In this document: piece by piece, positions 25,432 through 33,396 of the stretch
Layout of the letters: every line of letters begins with the position of its first letter
Position numbering within the stretch: the stretch's first letter is position 1
NCBI GenBank assembly: GCA_022448365.1
Contig: JAKVCS010000005.1
Coordinates: 248,001-312,000 of the forward strand
Source of the DNA: Saccharospirillaceae bacterium
GTDB taxonomy: Bacteria > Pseudomonadota > Gammaproteobacteria > Pseudomonadales > Oceanobacteraceae
DNA length: 64,000 nt
Reading direction: 5' to 3'
The notes under the pieces: model-generated
Databases searched by the model: none
The model's input: the letters and a program-made list of their open reading frames with translations, nothing else
What the model was told of the DNA's origin: nothing
Translations under genes and position numbers: made by a program

Positions 25432-26280
25432 ATGTTACATCTGTTAGAAGATTGGGCTAAATGGAACGTTTGTGATCGCCGCCCTGATGTTGGCCAGGTC
25501 GAACCTTTGCCAGGCGGCTTGACCAATCAGAGCTTTATCCTGCATCTGGAGAGTGGCGATTATGTGCTGCGGCTGGAAGCCGGCAACAGCGATGAACTGG
25601 ATATTCATCGCGATGTTGAATATCTGGTGCATCAACAAGCCGCTGTGCTCGGACTGGTGCCTAAGATTCTCTATCGCCGCCGAGACCCGGATAAATACTG
25701 GATTCGACAGTATCTCAAGGGCGAAATGGTGCGCCGTGAAACCATCACTGACAGCGTGCTGGATGAAATGGCGCAACGGCTTCATAGGTTGCATCAGGTG
25801 TATGCCGACGAGCGTATTCCGGAGTTATCCATTTCGGCTAAAGCGCAGCGCTACTGGCTGGCGATTCAGCAACACGCCAACGGCCAGTTATCTGCAGAGC
25901 TGGATGCGCTTTTCCCGCGATTACAAAGACTCTTGTCGCGCGCCCCTGACGATGCCCTGTGTATTTGTCATATGGACCCAACGTTGAGTAACTGGATCAA
26001 AACCGCAAATGGACTGCAGCTGGTTGACTGGGAATACGCCGCGCTCGGCCACCCGCTTTGGGATTTGGCGGTACTGGTGCAGGATGCCAAGCTTGACGAT
26101 CTGCAACAGCAACGGTTGTTAAGTCGGTATTTTGCCGATGGAGGTTTTGATCGTCATGCCTGGCGACACGCACAAACCCAAATGAAATACATTGCTGCAT
26201 TATGGTATGGAGCGCAGGGTATCTGGAGTTTACGCGATCTGGAGGCGTATTTAGTGACACTGGCAGCCGTTGATTTGTGA
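25432..26280 (+). CDS. APH/choline-kinase-type phosphotransferase, probable thiamine kinase
   Basis: About 282 residues. Kinase features: LPGGLTNQSFIL (nucleotide loop), catalytic loop CICHMDPTLSNW with the Asp and Asn, and LVDWEYAALGHPLWDLA with the metal-binding Asp. The fold is that of ThiK and choline kinases. Linked to pnuT, it should phosphorylate imported thiamine and trap it. Converting thiamine monophosphate to TPP would still need ThiL elsewhere. The start may instead be 25399, but AGGG is better placed before 25432. Confidence 0.85.
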   Translation: MLHLLEDWAKWNVCDRRPDVGQVEPLPGGLTNQSFILHLESGDYVLRLEAGNSDELDIHRDVEYLVHQQAAVLGLVPKILYRRRDPDKYWIRQYLKGEMVRRETITDSVLDEMAQRLHRLHQVYADERIPELSISAKAQRYWLAIQQHANGQLSAELDALFPRLQRLLSRAPDDALCICHMDPTLSNWIKTANGLQLVDWEYAALGHPLWDLAVLVQDAKLDDLQQQRLLSRYFADGGFDRHAWRHAQTQMKYIAALWYGAQGIWSLRDLEAYLVTLAAVDL

Positions 26281-26358
26281 TGGCCTGACGACACTTACCA
26301 CCCTGTTTTTTTGCCACAGTTTTCCTACACTGACGCAATCAATCATCAGGACGTAATT

Positions 26359-27429
26359 GTGGCTAATTTCCCGCTGAAAATTTTTGCCGGTAGCGAAGCG
26401 CTGGCGCACATCCGCCAACAAGGTTTAACAGCCGACGATATCGAAATGGTTTTGGGTGCCTCTGGCGGTCCCAAATGGCTATCACTGGCAGCGTTGGATC
26501 GCTATTTACTGAGCGAATGGTTTGCTGATCGGGAAAAACCGCTGCATGTCATGGGCACATCCGCTGGTGCCTGGCGCATGGCCTGCTACGCTCAGAACGA
26601 TTCTTTGGCTGCTCACGCGCGTTTTCAGAAAGCCTACATTGAACAGAACTATTCCGATAAACCCACGGCCGAAGAAGTGGCAGCAGGCTGTACTCATATT
26701 CTCGAACAGGTGCTCGAGAATCATGGTGCCAGGCAGATCATTAATCATCCCCGGATACGTTATCACACCCTGGCGGCGCGCTGCCGTGGTCTGACTGCAA
26801 GCGATCATAAACACATTCAGTCTATTGGCCTGGCGGGGGCGATGCTCGCCAATCTGGTTTCCCGCGGGGCGATGCGCGGTCTGATTGAGCGAACGTTTTT
26901 CCATCACCCGGAAAAACCACCGATTGACCATTTTCCCCAGTTACCGGCAGCCCATGTGACATTAACCGAACAGAATCTTAAACCGGCACTGCTGGCTACT
27001 GGTGCAATTCCACTGGTGATTTCAGGGGTGAAAAATATTCCTGGTGCTGCCCGTGGTACCTATCGCGATGGTGGCGTAACCGACTACCAGTTTGATCTGC
27101 CGCTGTATCCGGAACAGGGTTTTGTGCTCTACCCGCACTATTTTGCCCGGGCACCGAAAGCCGGCTGGTTTGATAAAAAACTGCGCTGGCGCACGGCGTC
27201 CCGAGAGCATTACAAACGCACCATCATCGTTGCACCGAGTTGGGAATTTGCGGCCACCTTGCCGGGTGGGCGGATTCCGGATCTGCAGGATTTTTATGAT
27301 TATAAATATCCGGAGCGACGTCAGCGCTGGGAAGCCGCGTTGCAACAATGTGAAGTATTAGGCGAAGCCTTCGCCGATCTTGATCAGAATAACCGTTGGG
27401 CGCAAGTGGCCGAGCCACTGCCTTGGTAG
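26359..27429 (+). CDS. Patatin-like phospholipase
   Basis: About 356 residues from GTG 26359, which has AGGA upstream. The oxyanion loop is LGASGGPKW, the nucleophile is S68 in GTSAG, and the catalytic Asp lies in YRDGGVTDYQ, making the Ser-Asp dyad of patatins. No signal peptide is seen, so it acts inside the cell on membrane lipids or acyl esters. It starts 79 bp after the kinase gene on the same strand; a functional link with thiamine uptake is not evident. Confidence 0.9.
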   Translation: MANFPLKIFAGSEALAHIRQQGLTADDIEMVLGASGGPKWLSLAALDRYLLSEWFADREKPLHVMGTSAGAWRMACYAQNDSLAAHARFQKAYIEQNYSDKPTAEEVAAGCTHILEQVLENHGARQIINHPRIRYHTLAARCRGLTASDHKHIQSIGLAGAMLANLVSRGAMRGLIERTFFHHPEKPPIDHFPQLPAAHVTLTEQNLKPALLATGAIPLVISGVKNIPGAARGTYRDGGVTDYQFDLPLYPEQGFVLYPHYFARAPKAGWFDKKLRWRTASREHYKRTIIVAPSWEFAATLPGGRIPDLQDFYDYKYPERRQRWEAALQQCEVLGEAFADLDQNNRWAQVAEPLPW

Positions 27430-27585
27430 GGACTAACGCGCCGCTGCTGTTGGGCTGACCATTTCCATGGATTGTAGAAAGAGGTTGGCGGGTTTGCTTC
27501 GTCAGTGATCGTTGCGGCTTAAGCCAACTCTGACTTCAGCGTTGTGCCGCGATTTCAGTCAGGCACGGCATTTCCGCATTAGCCA

Positions 27586-29139
27586 TCAGATTTTAAAATG
27601 GTAGCTGATAGGAACGATGATCGGTTTCCCGCCAGGAATTTCACCAAAGGGAGCGGCGCTGATGATGGCTTTTTCCAGAGATTTGTTGAGCTCTCTGTGG
27701 CGGTTGGCAACCGTTTGCGTGAGTTCTGCGACTTCCCCTGATTTGTCGAGTACCAGCTTATAACCGGTTTCACCGTGTTTTTTCAGAATGCGCGCTGCTT
27801 TGGGGTATACCAACTTACTGAGTATTTTTTCGCGCACCCGTTGTTTATAACGGGTTAAATCTTCCGCAAGGTTGGTGGCACCTGCCTGGCCTCTGAGGCT
27901 CGAAGGTAATTGTGGTTTGTTCTGTGTTGGCTGAGGTTTTCCTGCGAGGGAAAAGCGATAGCCCAAAGTATAAGTCCAGGGGGACCCCGTTAATGTCGCC
28001 GGAGGTTTTACCTGGCTACTGACAATACGACTGGCGCGCTCTACTTCTTCTAACAGCAACTCTGGTTGCTCGGTTAATTGGTGTTCACTATTAATAATTT
28101 CACCAGCGCTGTCCAATTTCAGAGTCAGTAACACTTCACCTTGTTGGCCGAATTGTTTGGCCCACGCTGGATAACGTATTTCCTGTTCCAATGCTCGCTG
28201 AAGTTGCCATTGGTACAAGTCCCGATAATAGGTTTGTTGTTGCTGCAAGATACGTTGTTTTTCTGCGGCGCTGTTTTGCGTTTGCTGTCGTTTTAGTTCT
28301 TCTGATTTTTTTTGCGCTGCCTGGGCAATACGCTGTTGCCGGATTTTTTCTTTTGCGGCTTTTTCTGCAGCTTGCCGTTTTCGCTGTTGTTCAATAAAGC
28401 GTTTTTCAGCTGCTGCTTTTTCTCGCTTGGCTTGCAATAACTGTTGTTGTTTTTTACGCGCTAGTTCTTTGGCTTGTTGTGCCTTGAGTTCTTTCTGCTT
28501 AAGACGCTGCTGCTCTTGCCGGTCTTTTTCACGCCAGGCCGATAATAGCTTTAATCGATTATCGGGAATCTGATGATTCTGCAATTGTTGTTGCAGGGCG
28601 GCGCTTGTGGACATTTTCAGAAGTTGTCCTCGGAACTCACGAGAGGGTGGGAACTTCCCGATCCAGGTGTTGAGCAAATAACGAAATAATGCTCGATCGC
28701 GGGTACTGATCGCCAATTCATCATTCAGGAACACTTCGGTTCCCTTGGCTGATGAGCGAATAATGATTTCATCACCCGGTTGCAAATCGTCCTTAGGCAA
28801 CCGGATGAATGCCATCAATGCATTACTGCTGTCGGGGTTGCTGGGCAACACCTCATTATTAATTGAGATTTTTGCCTGCCACAGTTTTTGCCAGTTACGC
28901 GGTTTCCAACGGCTGGTCACCAGCAAACGCATCTGTTTATCTGCCGTTGAGGAACTTACCGCACTGGCAGAATTATCTTTCTGCTCAAGATACAGCGCCG
29001 CCTGGTAGTAGTCGCGAGTCAGGTGACTGTAGATGGCACTACCATTTAACTGCAGTTCCGTTGCCCATGCGCTGCCTGCGACAACGAACAGTCCAGTTGC
29101 AGTAATGAATTGAGCAAACCAACGGAGTAAAAATAACAT
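27586..29139 (-). CDS. Chalcone-isomerase-like / coiled-coil / double TonB-domain fusion
   Basis: 517 residues. A signal peptide (to about A26) is followed by a chalcone-isomerase-like domain at about 27-172 (LNGSAIYSHLTRDYYQAALYL, LPKDDLQPGDEIII, GTEVFLNDELAI, YLLNTWIGKFPPS). A long Gln/Lys/Ala-rich coiled coil like that of TolA spans about 180-320. Two TonB C-terminal domains follow: IRYPAWAKQFGQQGEVLLTLKLD and YPKAARILKKHGETGYKLVLD. I see no cytoplasmic anchor and no ExbB/ExbD nearby. It lies 5 bp after a PBP-like gene and belongs to the porin-PBP operon. The role is unknown; it may span the periplasm and touch barrel proteins. Confidence 0.85.
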   Translation of the reverse strand: MLFLLRWFAQFITATGLFVVAGSAWATELQLNGSAIYSHLTRDYYQAALYLEQKDNSASAVSSSTADKQMRLLVTSRWKPRNWQKLWQAKISINNEVLPSNPDSSNALMAFIRLPKDDLQPGDEIIIRSSAKGTEVFLNDELAISTRDRALFRYLLNTWIGKFPPSREFRGQLLKMSTSAALQQQLQNHQIPDNRLKLLSAWREKDRQEQQRLKQKELKAQQAKELARKKQQQLLQAKREKAAAEKRFIEQQRKRQAAEKAAKEKIRQQRIAQAAQKKSEELKRQQTQNSAAEKQRILQQQQTYYRDLYQWQLQRALEQEIRYPAWAKQFGQQGEVLLTLKLDSAGEIINSEHQLTEQPELLLEEVERASRIVSSQVKPPATLTGSPWTYTLGYRFSLAGKPQPTQNKPQLPSSLRGQAGATNLAEDLTRYKQRVREKILSKLVYPKAARILKKHGETGYKLVLDKSGEVAELTQTVANRHRELNKSLEKAIISAAPFGEIPGGKPIIVPISYHFKI

Positions 29140-29144
29140 CAGAT

Positions 29145-29567
29145 TTATTTGAAACTGTGAATAACTACAACACTCGGATCAACATCAAAGCTATTAATGT
29201 ATCCAACGGCGTGTTTGCTGGCTGCCACTTTTGCTTTCATCTCAGTACTGTCTTTGACGCGTTTGGGCGGTTGTTGCTTACCCGAAAAAACGCGACGTGA
29301 CCAATAGCTGTTCAGTTGGCTCTCTGTTTTATCCAGATAGCGTTGGCTGAACTCCATTCGAGCTTTATCGCCTTTGGGTAAGTCATATGCAATGGCCTTA
29401 CTACCATCCGGAAAATTACCAGACTTTCCGAGGAAAATTCTTTTGATTTCGTCCTCTTCAAGGCCAGTATATGTATTGGGGTTATTGATGCTGACAATTA
29501 CCACCACCTCAGCACGAGCGCCGAAGCTGATGGCCAATAACAGGCATAGGGTGCCGAATAACTTCAT
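29145..29567 (-). CDS. Small PstS-like periplasmic binding-domain protein (module B)
   Basis: 140 residues with a signal peptide, then VVIVSINNPNTYTGLEEDEIKRIFLG and SYWSRRVFSGKQQPPK, a half-size PBP-like domain. It is the paralogue of 13466-13903. It lies between a porin (26 bp upstream) and the double-TonB fusion (5 bp downstream), all leftward. Ligand unknown. Confidence 0.8.
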   Translation of the reverse strand: MKLFGTLCLLLAISFGARAEVVVIVSINNPNTYTGLEEDEIKRIFLGKSGNFPDGSKAIAYDLPKGDKARMEFSQRYLDKTESQLNSYWSRRVFSGKQQPPKRVKDSTEMKAKVAASKHAVGYINSFDVDPSVVVIHSFK

Positions 29568-29593
29568 CTGCTTACTACTCCAGTCAGCCGTAA

Positions 29594-30856
29594 TTAAAAC
29601 ACCAGCTGCAGCGCAGCACGGTAAAGGTTGGCAGAGCGGCCTGCAACGCCACGGTTGGTTTCTTCATCGTGATGGGTCGCTTCAAATTTTAATGCGGTTG
29701 CGGCGTCCATGTCGTATCGGATACCAACCGTAACGCTTTTATCTTCGCCCTCCAGTTTTAATAATTTTTGCAGGTCGCCCTTACTGTTTGTTGGTACCCG
29801 ATCTCGGGACGTTGAGTAAGTTGCATGCAAAGTGACATCACCAAATCGTTGCGCTACACCGCCCAGCCAGGCAAAGTTATCGACTAATAAACCCGAATCG
29901 TATTTAAGGTGAGTTGCTTCCAGTACCAGGCTGAAATCACCGTTATCGTAAGTACTGGCAACGTTGAAGTAGCGAGCCAGCTTTTTGTCCAAATCGAATT
30001 TATCAATCACATCCGCAGAGAAACCATTACCATTTCCCACAAAACGTGCCATCGCCTGAGCTGTATCAACGCGGCGATAACCCGCGGCACTGTAGGTTGC
30101 CAAAATGGCCTCGGTACCTAAAGCGCTGGCTTCAGCGGGTGTCGAAGCCTGAGCTGCCGCAGCTTGATAGGCTGCAAGCGCATCATTATCAACCGCCGGA
30201 TCAGAGCGTAAATCCAGATTCATCTCGGTTTGTTGATAACCGAGACGGTGGGTGAAATCACCGCTGAATAATGTTAATGATATGCCGTTAATACGATTGA
30301 GTTGAGATTCATAGTTTTCACCGAATAAATCGATGTCTTTATTGCGGCGACCGCTGTTGACCTGAACCTGAGCATCGCTGTCACCCAGACTGAAACGATG
30401 GGTGATATCAACACCGTCATAGTCATCGAAAGGAATTGAATAAACGTCAGAGGTTGGCCGCACCCAGTTATAAGCGTAACCAACATCCAGAAATTCCGAG
30501 TAATAGAAGAACGGAATACGCAGTCTGCCCGCACGTAAATCCGTATTTTCATTTAATGCATGAGAAATAAAGGCCAGTGATGTATCAACATGGAAGTCAT
30601 TCTCGCCGTCAGCGATTATCTGAACCGTTGCACTGGTTCTCTCGGATAATGGCTTGCTGACTTGCAGCCCCAGCATGGTGTCATTTTCAAAGAAAGTGGG
30701 GTCGCCGTCTTCATAGGTTTCAATTGTGGTGTATGCCTGGTCTTTATAATAAACACCCAGGTTAACAAAGCCGTAGACACTGAAGTCATTATCTTCAACC
30801 GCTGACACCGGTATCGACATCGCTGTGACGATCGACACTGTTAATAACTTACGCAT
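29594..30856 (-). CDS. Outer-membrane porin-like beta-barrel (module B)
   Basis: 420 residues with a signal peptide ending near VSAVE, amphipathic strands throughout and a terminal aromatic (AALQLVF). The strand RAGRLRIPFFYYSEFLDVGY is shared with the module A porin. It is the first gene of a three-gene unit with a PBP-like protein and the double-TonB fusion. An Ala/Gln-rich insert near the middle (AYQAAAAQASTPAEASALG) is probably an exposed loop. Confidence 0.82.
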   Translation of the reverse strand: MRKLLTVSIVTAMSIPVSAVEDNDFSVYGFVNLGVYYKDQAYTTIETYEDGDPTFFENDTMLGLQVSKPLSERTSATVQIIADGENDFHVDTSLAFISHALNENTDLRAGRLRIPFFYYSEFLDVGYAYNWVRPTSDVYSIPFDDYDGVDITHRFSLGDSDAQVQVNSGRRNKDIDLFGENYESQLNRINGISLTLFSGDFTHRLGYQQTEMNLDLRSDPAVDNDALAAYQAAAAQASTPAEASALGTEAILATYSAAGYRRVDTAQAMARFVGNGNGFSADVIDKFDLDKKLARYFNVASTYDNGDFSLVLEATHLKYDSGLLVDNFAWLGGVAQRFGDVTLHATYSTSRDRVPTNSKGDLQKLLKLEGEDKSVTVGIRYDMDAATALKFEATHHDEETNRGVAGRSANLYRAALQLVF

Positions 30857-31016
30857 TATCGCACTCGCTGGAATTACCTCTGCAAACAGGCGGCGGATTG
30901 TAGCCTATATAGGCTTTTAGTCGTATGGCAAATCACGAAAAACGTCAGAAAACCGGCTGATTTTTTTCATGATCCAGTAAGATAAGATTTTTTAACACCC
31001 GTTCTTTGGTCATTAG

Positions 31017-31060
31017 CTGTTGATTTTCTTAACATCTACTGTTGATGCTCTTAACATCAA
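31017..31060. repeat. Two tandem 22-bp repeats at the 3' end of the BASS transporter gene
   Basis: CTGTTGAT-CTTAACATC-A occurs twice in direct succession (31017-31038 and 31039-31060), identical at 19 of 22 positions. The second copy also folds on itself (GTTGATG / CATCAAC). It overlaps the stop codon of the leftward transporter gene, so it may act as a transcript end. Confidence 0.7.
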
Positions 31061-31947
31061 CTCGGAGTGTGTTTGCGGCCCTTTGTTTCTTGCTTATCTT
31101 TTTTCAGGACAAAATACGTAAATGCCGTTGCTGTAACAAACATAAGCAAACTGTAGATACTGGGGGCAATCGACATTTCTGCGCTTTGCAGAATCGCGGT
31201 GGTTATTAATAACGTCAGTGTGCCGTTTTGCAGACCAACCTCTAAACAAACGGTGCGAGCCTGAGTCTCACTATTCAGCAACCATTTTCCAAGACTGTAC
31301 CCCAGTAGCATGGTCATCAGGTTGAGCGTTAATGCAGCAGGGCCTGAGATAATTGCGAAATCAATGAGCTTATCCCCGAGATTGATGCAGATACTGAGAA
31401 TCACAGCGCCAAGCACCGCCATTGAAAACTTGCTGATATATGGTTCTGCTTTAATGGCAAAGTTGTGCCACTTGGAACGGATCGCCATCCCCACAATGAC
31501 TGGTATGACAGTAATCACAATCAACTGGACCCAGGTTTTTACCAGTGGCAGCTCAAATACCTTATCGCTGTCGGAATAATAGTTAATCGCCCAGGCACCT
31601 AATAATGGAATGGTAAACGGTGTGATAAAACCAATTACTGCGGTCAGCGATACCGATAATCCGACATCACCTCGTGCCAGAAAAGAGTAAAGATTCGATG
31701 TGCTACCACCTGGGCATAATGACAATAAAAACAGGCCAATCGCCACTTCACCGGTTAAACCAAACGCTGCGATAACAATCATTGCGACCAACGGTAATAA
31801 CGCCATCTGAGCACATGCGCCAACTAAAAACCCTTTGGGCTGCTTAAATACACGGCGGAAATCATTCAGCGTTAGACTGAGACCTACACCGGCCATGATA
31901 AGAATTAAGGCGATTGGCAAGCCAATTTTGACCAGTGTCTCGAACAT
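31057..31947 (-). CDS. Bile acid:sodium symporter (BASS) family transporter
   Basis: 296 residues with about nine to ten hydrophobic helices. The BASS core motif is visible: LSLCPGGSTSNLYSFLARGDVGLSVSLTA and VCLEVGLQNGTLTL. The family imports organic anions such as pyruvate or pantoate with Na+. The specific substrate cannot be read from sequence. It is a single gene. Confidence 0.92.
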   Translation of the reverse strand: MFETLVKIGLPIALILIMAGVGLSLTLNDFRRVFKQPKGFLVGACAQMALLPLVAMIVIAAFGLTGEVAIGLFLLSLCPGGSTSNLYSFLARGDVGLSVSLTAVIGFITPFTIPLLGAWAINYYSDSDKVFELPLVKTWVQLIVITVIPVIVGMAIRSKWHNFAIKAEPYISKFSMAVLGAVILSICINLGDKLIDFAIISGPAALTLNLMTMLLGYSLGKWLLNSETQARTVCLEVGLQNGTLTLLITTAILQSAEMSIAPSIYSLLMFVTATAFTYFVLKKDKQETKGRKHTPS

Positions 31948-32241
31948 CGTTGAGTACTCGTTATTGTTGTTTGGAAAAGAGCCAAATTACCGGATGAGGC
32001 AGACAGCAGCAAGTTTGCCGTTGATATCGGATTATGGGTGCATCATCAATTGTCTTTCAGGTACGCAACGACTGAGTGAAGGGGAGGTTGTTGATGGTTC
32101 TGATATTATTGTTGGTCTGTTTATCGTTTCATCAAACTATACCTAACGAATGCTCGATGAGCGTTATCGTAAGTGGTTATTAGATTGCCTCGAATATTGT
32201 GAGCATTTATTCCCGTGAACATGCCCGGGTATCAGGTATAC
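31948..32241. other. Intergenic region without recognised gene
   Basis: About 290 bases, with moderate AT content. I see neither a convincing frame nor an RNA signature. It should contain the promoter of the BASS gene at its left end. Confidence 0.4.
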
Positions 32242-32282
32242 AAAACCCTGACACACTAAGCGCGTGGTGCTGCCAGGGTTTT
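32242..32282 (-). terminator. Terminator of the L36 paralogue
   Basis: An AAAACCCTG / CAGGGTTTT stem with an inner TG-rich loop of about 23 bases, starting 6 bases after the rpmJ stop when read leftward. Confidence 0.7.
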
Positions 32283-32288
32283 ATCGGA

Positions 32289-32441
32289 TCAGGAATTAAT
32301 TTTTCTTTTCTTCGGTTTCCCCTGAACCGCCTTCAGGCGCGGATTGGATTTACAAATAACAAACAAGCGGCCACGACGTCTGACTACCTGGCAGTCTGGT
32401 TGACGAGATTTGGCCGTTTTCAGTGAATTCACAACTTTCAT
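32289..32441 (-). CDS. rpmJ: 50S ribosomal protein L36, zinc-independent paralogue (RpmJ2/YkgO type)
   Basis: 50 residues, found by translating the minus strand: it begins [18 protein letters not shown], continues [17 protein letters not shown] and ends in a basic KKRKINS tail. This is the YkgO-type L36. It is longer than the standard 38-residue form and lacks the C-C-C-H zinc ribbon. Such paralogues replace the zinc form when zinc is scarce, releasing zinc from ribosomes. A near-perfect Zur box lies 90 bp upstream and a terminator follows. Confidence 0.95.
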   Translation of the reverse strand: MKVVNSLKTAKSRQPDCQVVRRRGRLFVICKSNPRLKAVQGKPKKRKINS

Positions 32442-32530
32442 TTTTGATTACCTTAATGCGTTGACTGTCCGTAAGTAAGACATCGCTTTGAACCCCACGT
32501 TATGGGATTACCGCAAGGATGATTTTAAGA

Positions 32531-32545
32531 TGTTATAACATAACA
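32531..32545. promoter_or_regulatory. Zur box upstream of the L36 paralogue
   Basis: TGTTATAACATAACA matches the Zur consensus TGTTATA-N-TATAACA at 14 of 14 defined positions except one. It is a clean inverted repeat (TGTTAT / ATAACA). With zur itself at 8122-8628, this links the gene to zinc repression. Confidence 0.85.
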
Positions 32546-32564
32546 ATAGAAAGGTAAAGGCAAT

Positions 32565-32579
32565 TGATAATCGTTATTG
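32565..32579. promoter_or_regulatory. Possible Fur-like site next to the Zur box
   Basis: TGATAATCGTTATTG resembles the 7-1-7 Fur pattern TGATAAT-N-ATTATCA at 11 of 14 positions. It sits 20 bases beyond the Zur box. This may be chance in an AT-rich stretch. Confidence 0.3.
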
Positions 32580-32607
32580 TTTGAGCATTGAATTCGGGAA
32601 TTGGTGG

Positions 32608-33396
32608 TTATTGATGCCGATAAAACGGCTTGCAAAAACTCCAGGGGTTAAACCCAAACTGTGGCTGTAATTCTTTGCAACGTTTCTGAGCCTGATTTTT
32701 CTCCAGGGCAGGCCGACGCGAAGCCCACAGAATCCAGTTGCCATCGTGCGTTGTTGCCTGCATAACGGTTGGAAATAAACGCTTAATCAGCTGCAGCAAT
32801 GGCTCATCTTGGCGGTGCTCTTTCCACAGGTTCAGCACCAGCCAACCATTATCCGCTAATACGCTGGCACTTTGCTGTAAAAAATCCTGCTGTTGCTGCA
32901 CCGGGTTCAGGCCATCAGCCAAGTATAAATCTGAGAATAATAAATCGGTTTTTAAGCCCGCTGAAATCAACTTTGTCAGATAGTCGCTGGCACAGCTGAC
33001 ATGCACTTTCAGGCGTTTATCCCGTGGCAAGGCAAAATACTGAAACGCAACCTGAGCAACGGCCGGGCGTAACTCAACCGCGTGTATCTGAGCATCAGGC
33101 AGTTGCTGCCACAGGGTTGAGGTTAATGAGCCTCCACCCAGCCCCAACACTGTCGCCGACGTTAATGCCGATAGGTCCTGACACTGCGTCAGTACCGTAA
33201 ACATCGATCGCAGATAGTCATGCTGTAACTGGAAAGGGGCGGATTTGAGCTGGCAGCTTTGTTCGTCGGTGGTACCAAAACTGAGATAACGTTTAGTGCC
33301 GTCGTCAAACACCTGAATCGGACCGTGGTCATCAAAACGGCGATGAACTTCACGGCCCAGTAATTCGTTGGCGACTAATAAGGTTTGCGGGTTCAC
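32608..33396 (-). CDS. Spermidine-synthase-like methyltransferase-fold protein
   Basis: 262 residues. The spermidine synthase core is visible (VLGLGGGSLTSTLWQQLP, IHAVELRPAVAQVA, DLLFSDLYLADG). The N-terminal tetramerisation part is short, and the active site differs from SpeE, so true polyamine synthesis is uncertain. Its ATG overlaps the argA stop by 4 bp, so it is coupled to arginine biosynthesis. Either polyamine metabolism or an unrelated transferase role fits. Confidence 0.75.
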   Translation of the reverse strand: MNPQTLLVANELLGREVHRRFDDHGPIQVFDDGTKRYLSFGTTDEQSCQLKSAPFQLQHDYLRSMFTVLTQCQDLSALTSATVLGLGGGSLTSTLWQQLPDAQIHAVELRPAVAQVAFQYFALPRDKRLKVHVSCASDYLTKLISAGLKTDLLFSDLYLADGLNPVQQQQDFLQQSASVLADNGWLVLNLWKEHRQDEPLLQLIKRLFPTVMQATTHDGNWILWASRRPALEKNQAQKRCKELQPQFGFNPWSFCKPFYRHQ

